32,997 bases of DNA from JACXVD01 sp047975785. Its GTDB lineage: Bacteria; Pseudomonadota; Alphaproteobacteria; Sphingomonadales; Sphingomonadaceae. The stretch spans positions 1-32,997 of the forward strand of contig JBKEEC010000160.1 of the NCBI GenBank assembly GCA_047975785.1. The letters run 5' to 3'. Positions 30,360-32,997 of the stretch are shown here, piece by piece. How positions within the stretch are numbered: the first letter of the stretch is position 1; every line of letters begins with the position of its first letter. A program made the position numbers and the translations under genes. The notes under the pieces are model-generated. The model was not told the origin of the DNA, did not search any database, and saw only the letters and a list, made by a program, of their open reading frames with translations.

Positions 30360-31904
30360 ATGAGACATGCTTCTCTGGCCGAGCGAACCGCACATTATCT
30401 TACGCAACCCTTGCACCGTGCATTGCGGGAGCAGCCATCCAGGCTGGCCTCCATTGATGGTAGTCGGCGCCGTGATTGGCGCGAGACGGGAGATCGCGTT
30501 GAGCGTTTTGCTGCAATGCTGAGACGCCATGGTGTGAAGCCGGGTGACAGGGTTGCGATACTGGCGCTCAATGGCGACCATTATCTTGATTACTTTTGTG
30601 GCACATTCTGGGCAGGCGGTGTTATCAATCCGGTCAATTTGCGCTGGAGCGATAATGAGATTGCCTACTCGCTGGATGATTGCGACACACGGATTCTGAT
30701 TGTCGATGAGGCCCACCTGTCGCGTGTGCCCGGTATAAGGAATGCGGCATCCGGCGTCGAAACAATCATTGCCATTGGCGGTGGGGATGGCTGTCTCGAC
30801 TATGAGAAAGAGCTGGCAGCTGTTGACCCTGCTGAGGAAATACTGCGTTCAGGCGATGATCTGGCGGCAATTCTGTATACTGGGGGAACCACTGGCCGGC
30901 CCAAAGGCGTGATGTTAACGCATCGCTGCCTCATGGCATCTGCTCTCGGATATGTCGGGGCACAGGATTGTGCCCCTGGCGCCAGCATGATGCACACCGC
31001 ACCCCTGTTTCATGTCGGTGCGATCTCAGGCCTGCTGGCCAGTATGCTGCGGCGGTCCGTGCATGTTTTTGTTCCGGCTTTTGCCGCAGGCCCAGTATTG
31101 GAGGAAATCGCCCGCAATCAGGTAACCGATATATTCCTGGTGCCGACCATGATTCAGGCATTGCTGGACCATGAAGAGTTTGCATCATCTGATCTGTCGA
31201 GCATTGAGAGGATCATTTATGGCGGAGCCCCGATGCCGGGTGCGCTGCAGGACCGTGTTAGAAAGTCCATGCCTGAAAGTGGTTTTGTTCAGGCCTATGG
31301 CATGACGGAGCTGTCTCCTGTGGCAACCCTGTTGTCACCCGCAGAGCATTGTTACCAGTCGGCATCATCAGACAGGGCAAAATCTGCCGGACGGGCTACG
31401 GTTACGGTGGAGCTGAAAATCGTCGATAGTGATGACAGGGAAGTCCCTGTTGGCGCTACGGGTGAAATTGTCGTGCGCGGCGAAAGTGTGATGGTCGGAT
31501 ACTGGAACCGGCCTGAAGAAACTGCCGAAGCCCTGCGTGGCGGCTGGATGCATACCGGTGATGTCGGACGGCTGGATGCTGATGGATATCTCTATGTGGT
31601 TGATCGCCTGAAGGATATGATCGTCAGCGGCGGAGAAAATATCTATTCCATCGAGGTTGAAGGGGCGCTGGCAACGCATCCGGACGTTTCACAGGTGGCC
31701 GTCATCGGCCGTCAGGACCCTCATTGGGGGGAAGCAGTCCACGCGGTAATTGTTCCTGAAAGTGGCGCAGAGCCGGACGAAGAATCGTTGAAGGCACACT
31801 GCCGGGCACAGATTGCCGCTTATAAATGCCCGCGAAGTTTTGAGTTTCGGGACAGTATGCCCTTATCGGCTGCAGGCAAAATCCTGAAATCCGAATTACG
31901 GTAG
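30360..31904 (+). CDS. Acyl-CoA synthetase (AMP-forming), second in the window
   Basis: A 514-residue ANL-superfamily ligase. Motifs: P-loop YTGGTTGRPKG (173-183), QAYGMTEL, the hinge VVDRLKDMIVSGGENIYS and catalytic Lys507 in AAGKILKSELR. It has the canonical GK that the first ligase lacks, and sequence differences throughout suggest a different acid substrate. ATG 30360 is 17 bases after the nitroreductase stop with only a weak ribosome site; coupling is likely. Its presence beside another ligase and a CoA-transferase gives the cluster three independent ways to make CoA esters. Confidence 0.94.
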   Translation: MRHASLAERTAHYLTQPLHRALREQPSRLASIDGSRRRDWRETGDRVERFAAMLRRHGVKPGDRVAILALNGDHYLDYFCGTFWAGGVINPVNLRWSDNEIAYSLDDCDTRILIVDEAHLSRVPGIRNAASGVETIIAIGGGDGCLDYEKELAAVDPAEEILRSGDDLAAILYTGGTTGRPKGVMLTHRCLMASALGYVGAQDCAPGASMMHTAPLFHVGAISGLLASMLRRSVHVFVPAFAAGPVLEEIARNQVTDIFLVPTMIQALLDHEEFASSDLSSIERIIYGGAPMPGALQDRVRKSMPESGFVQAYGMTELSPVATLLSPAEHCYQSASSDRAKSAGRATVTVELKIVDSDDREVPVGATGEIVVRGESVMVGYWNRPEETAEALRGGWMHTGDVGRLDADGYLYVVDRLKDMIVSGGENIYSIEVEGALATHPDVSQVAVIGRQDPHWGEAVHAVIVPESGAEPDEESLKAHCRAQIAAYKCPRSFEFRDSMPLSAAGKILKSELR

Positions 31905-31950
31905 CCGTCCCTGATGCCAGAGACTGCCCCAGCCGAAAATGGAGAGAGAA

Positions 31951-32739
31951 ATGAACAGGCATGAAATAACTTCGGGAAGTAAAAAGTTACAAGGACAGAT
32001 CGCATTCGTCACTGGTGCCTCTTCTGGTCTTGGATATCGCTTCGCCCAGACATTGGCTGATGCAGGGGCGCAGGTGGTTGTTGCTGCACGCAGGGCGGAA
32101 CGGCTTGAGGAGCTGGTTGATACTATCCGCAAGAGCGGCGGTGCCGCATCGTTTCTGGAAATGGATGTCAGTCATGCTGATACTATCCCGACTGCGATTG
32201 ATGCGGCCGAATCTGCCTTTGACGGCAAGGTAAGCATTCTGGTGAACAATGCCGGTTGTGCGGATGCGGGCAAGGCAATCAGGCAGTCAGTTGCAGGGCT
32301 GGACCGCATGTGGGAGGTCAATGTTCGTGCACCTTATCTGCTTTCCACTGAAGTCGCCAGACGGCTGATTGATGCAAAATTGCCGGGCCGGATAGTCAAT
32401 ATCTCATCTATTGGTGCCTATAGCTACGATGGGAAAATCCCTTGTGCGATGTATGTCGCGACCAAATCGGCCGTGGCCCGTATGACGGAAGCACTGTCAC
32501 TGGAATGGGCAAGTTCATCCATTAATGTGAATGCCATTGCGCCGGGCTTTTTCAGATCGGAAATGAGTGCCCCGACACTGGAATCCATGGGCGAAGACTG
32601 GCTGGCCAGCCGACAGACGCGCAAACGGATTTGTGAGCCATATCAGCTGGATTCGACTTTACTCTATCTCGTTTCTCCTGAGTCCGAATGCGTGACTGGA
32701 ACATGTATCAAGGTGGATGATGCGCAAATGCCTCGCTGA
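31951..32739 (+). CDS. Short-chain dehydrogenase/reductase
   Basis: A 262-residue SDR. TGASSGLG (21-28) is the cofactor motif and AARR (46-49) suggests NADP preference; NNAG is at 99-102. Catalytic residues are Asn124, Ser153, Tyr168 and Lys172 (MYVATKS). The Ser-Tyr distance is two residues longer than in the other SDRs, implying a longer active-site loop. I chose ATG 31951 because GGAGAGAG lies 6 bases upstream; the ATG at 31939 overlaps that site and adds 4 residues. It is the last gene of the rightward operon, 46 bases after the ligase. Confidence 0.92.
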   Translation: MNRHEITSGSKKLQGQIAFVTGASSGLGYRFAQTLADAGAQVVVAARRAERLEELVDTIRKSGGAASFLEMDVSHADTIPTAIDAAESAFDGKVSILVNNAGCADAGKAIRQSVAGLDRMWEVNVRAPYLLSTEVARRLIDAKLPGRIVNISSIGAYSYDGKIPCAMYVATKSAVARMTEALSLEWASSSINVNAIAPGFFRSEMSAPTLESMGEDWLASRQTRKRICEPYQLDSTLLYLVSPESECVTGTCIKVDDAQMPR

Positions 32740-32826
32740 AGGCCAAGAATATCCCGAGAGAGATGACGAAAGCGGCAGGGCAACCTGAAGCAACAAACGG
32801 AAGCATGAGTTAAACAGGAAAAAATA

Positions 32827-32997
32827 ATGATTTTGAGTCACTTCTCTGTTCCGGTCCCGACATTTCACAACTTGCGCTCTGGCCTGGGGTGTATGGCAAT
32901 GGCGGTGGCCTTGGGAACGCAGTTTATTGGCGCTTCTTATGCGCAGACCATTGAGACTCCGTCTCCTGCACCTGAGCCGCATCCTGCAGAAAATTCA
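32827..32997 (+). CDS. Exported protein, N-terminus only (possible TonB-dependent receptor)
   Basis: The first 57 codons of a gene that leaves the window. AGGAAAA lies about 8 bases before the ATG. A hydrophobic stretch (about 20-36) ends in a signal-peptidase-like site after Ala39 (ASYA, then QT), followed by a Pro/Glu-rich segment. An AQ-start followed by a Pro-rich linker is common in TonB-dependent receptors of sphingomonads, and such receptors often sit beside catabolic operons, but nothing in this fragment proves that identity. It is 87 bases after the SDR. Confidence 0.6.
   Translation, partial: MILSHFSVPVPTFHNLRSGLGCMAMAVALGTQFIGASYAQTIETPSPAPEPHPAENS

Noticed and set aside
32403..32420. 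ATCTA sequence inside the last SDR
   Set aside because: No matching right half at the required spacing and fully inside coding sequence.
1..32997. CRISPR arrays, tRNA or rRNA genes, transposase or integrase genes
   Set aside because: Looked for repeated spacers, cloverleaf-like segments and mobile-element proteins; none was convincing. The only repeat-type element seen is the intergenic palindromic unit at 26436-26621.

Overview
The window is a dense, gene-after-gene catabolic region from a proteobacterium. It is most likely an alphaproteobacterium, and sphingomonad-like is my best guess. The guess rests on moderate GC, long CoA-ester degradation operons, a mosaic palindromic intergenic repeat of a type common in alphaproteobacteria, and a secreted or outer-membrane protein starting at the right edge. 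I ran no database search, so family names come from motifs and remembered family features.

Layout, left to right. (1) 1-1167: tail of an unknown gene, then a leftward TetR regulator and GFA-type protein. (2) 1328-2758: a rightward aldehyde dehydrogenase, ending against a leftward pair (crotonase, then a thiolase-like protein without the nucleophilic Cys). (3) 5285-6043: a rightward SDR facing a leftward trio of acyl-CoA dehydrogenases (6069-9623), one of which lacks the usual catalytic base. (4) 9881-19488: a rightward eight-gene operon: thiolase, double-domain family III CoA-transferase, second thiolase, SDR, acyl-CoA dehydrogenase, two crotonases and an APH-type kinase. (5) 19656-21808: a leftward ACAD10/11-like acyl-CoA dehydrogenase plus a nitronate-monooxygenase-family flavoprotein that resembles IpdC. 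(6) 22099-26433: a rightward Rieske oxygenase, CoA ligase, DUF35 Zn-ribbon protein and thiolase-like (Ltp2/SCPx) protein. (7) 26436-26621: an intergenic repeat, then a second leftward TetR that is a clear paralogue of the first. (8) 27462-32739: a rightward molybdopterin oxidoreductase, nitroreductase-family protein, second CoA ligase and SDR, followed by the start of an exported protein.

Taken together the genes can activate an acid to its CoA ester (two ligases, one CoA-transferase), oxygenate it (Rieske), remove a side chain by retro-aldol or thiolytic chemistry (DUF35 plus thiolase-like), and run beta-oxidation-type steps (five acyl-CoA dehydrogenases, three crotonases, three SDRs, two canonical thiolases). 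They may also use phosphorylation-driven elimination on a hydroxyacyl-CoA (kinase plus ACAD10/11-like). The mix resembles pathways for steroids, other alicyclic or isoprenoid acids, or aryl-alkanoic acids. The substrate cannot be named from sequence alone.

The most striking non-coding signal is a 17-bp palindrome, ATCTA-N7-TAGAT. It is perfect at three places and near-perfect at two more, always in the divergent promoter gaps (1291, 5231, 21859, 22035, 27383). I infer one regulon controlled by one or both TetR paralogues at the left and right of the cluster.
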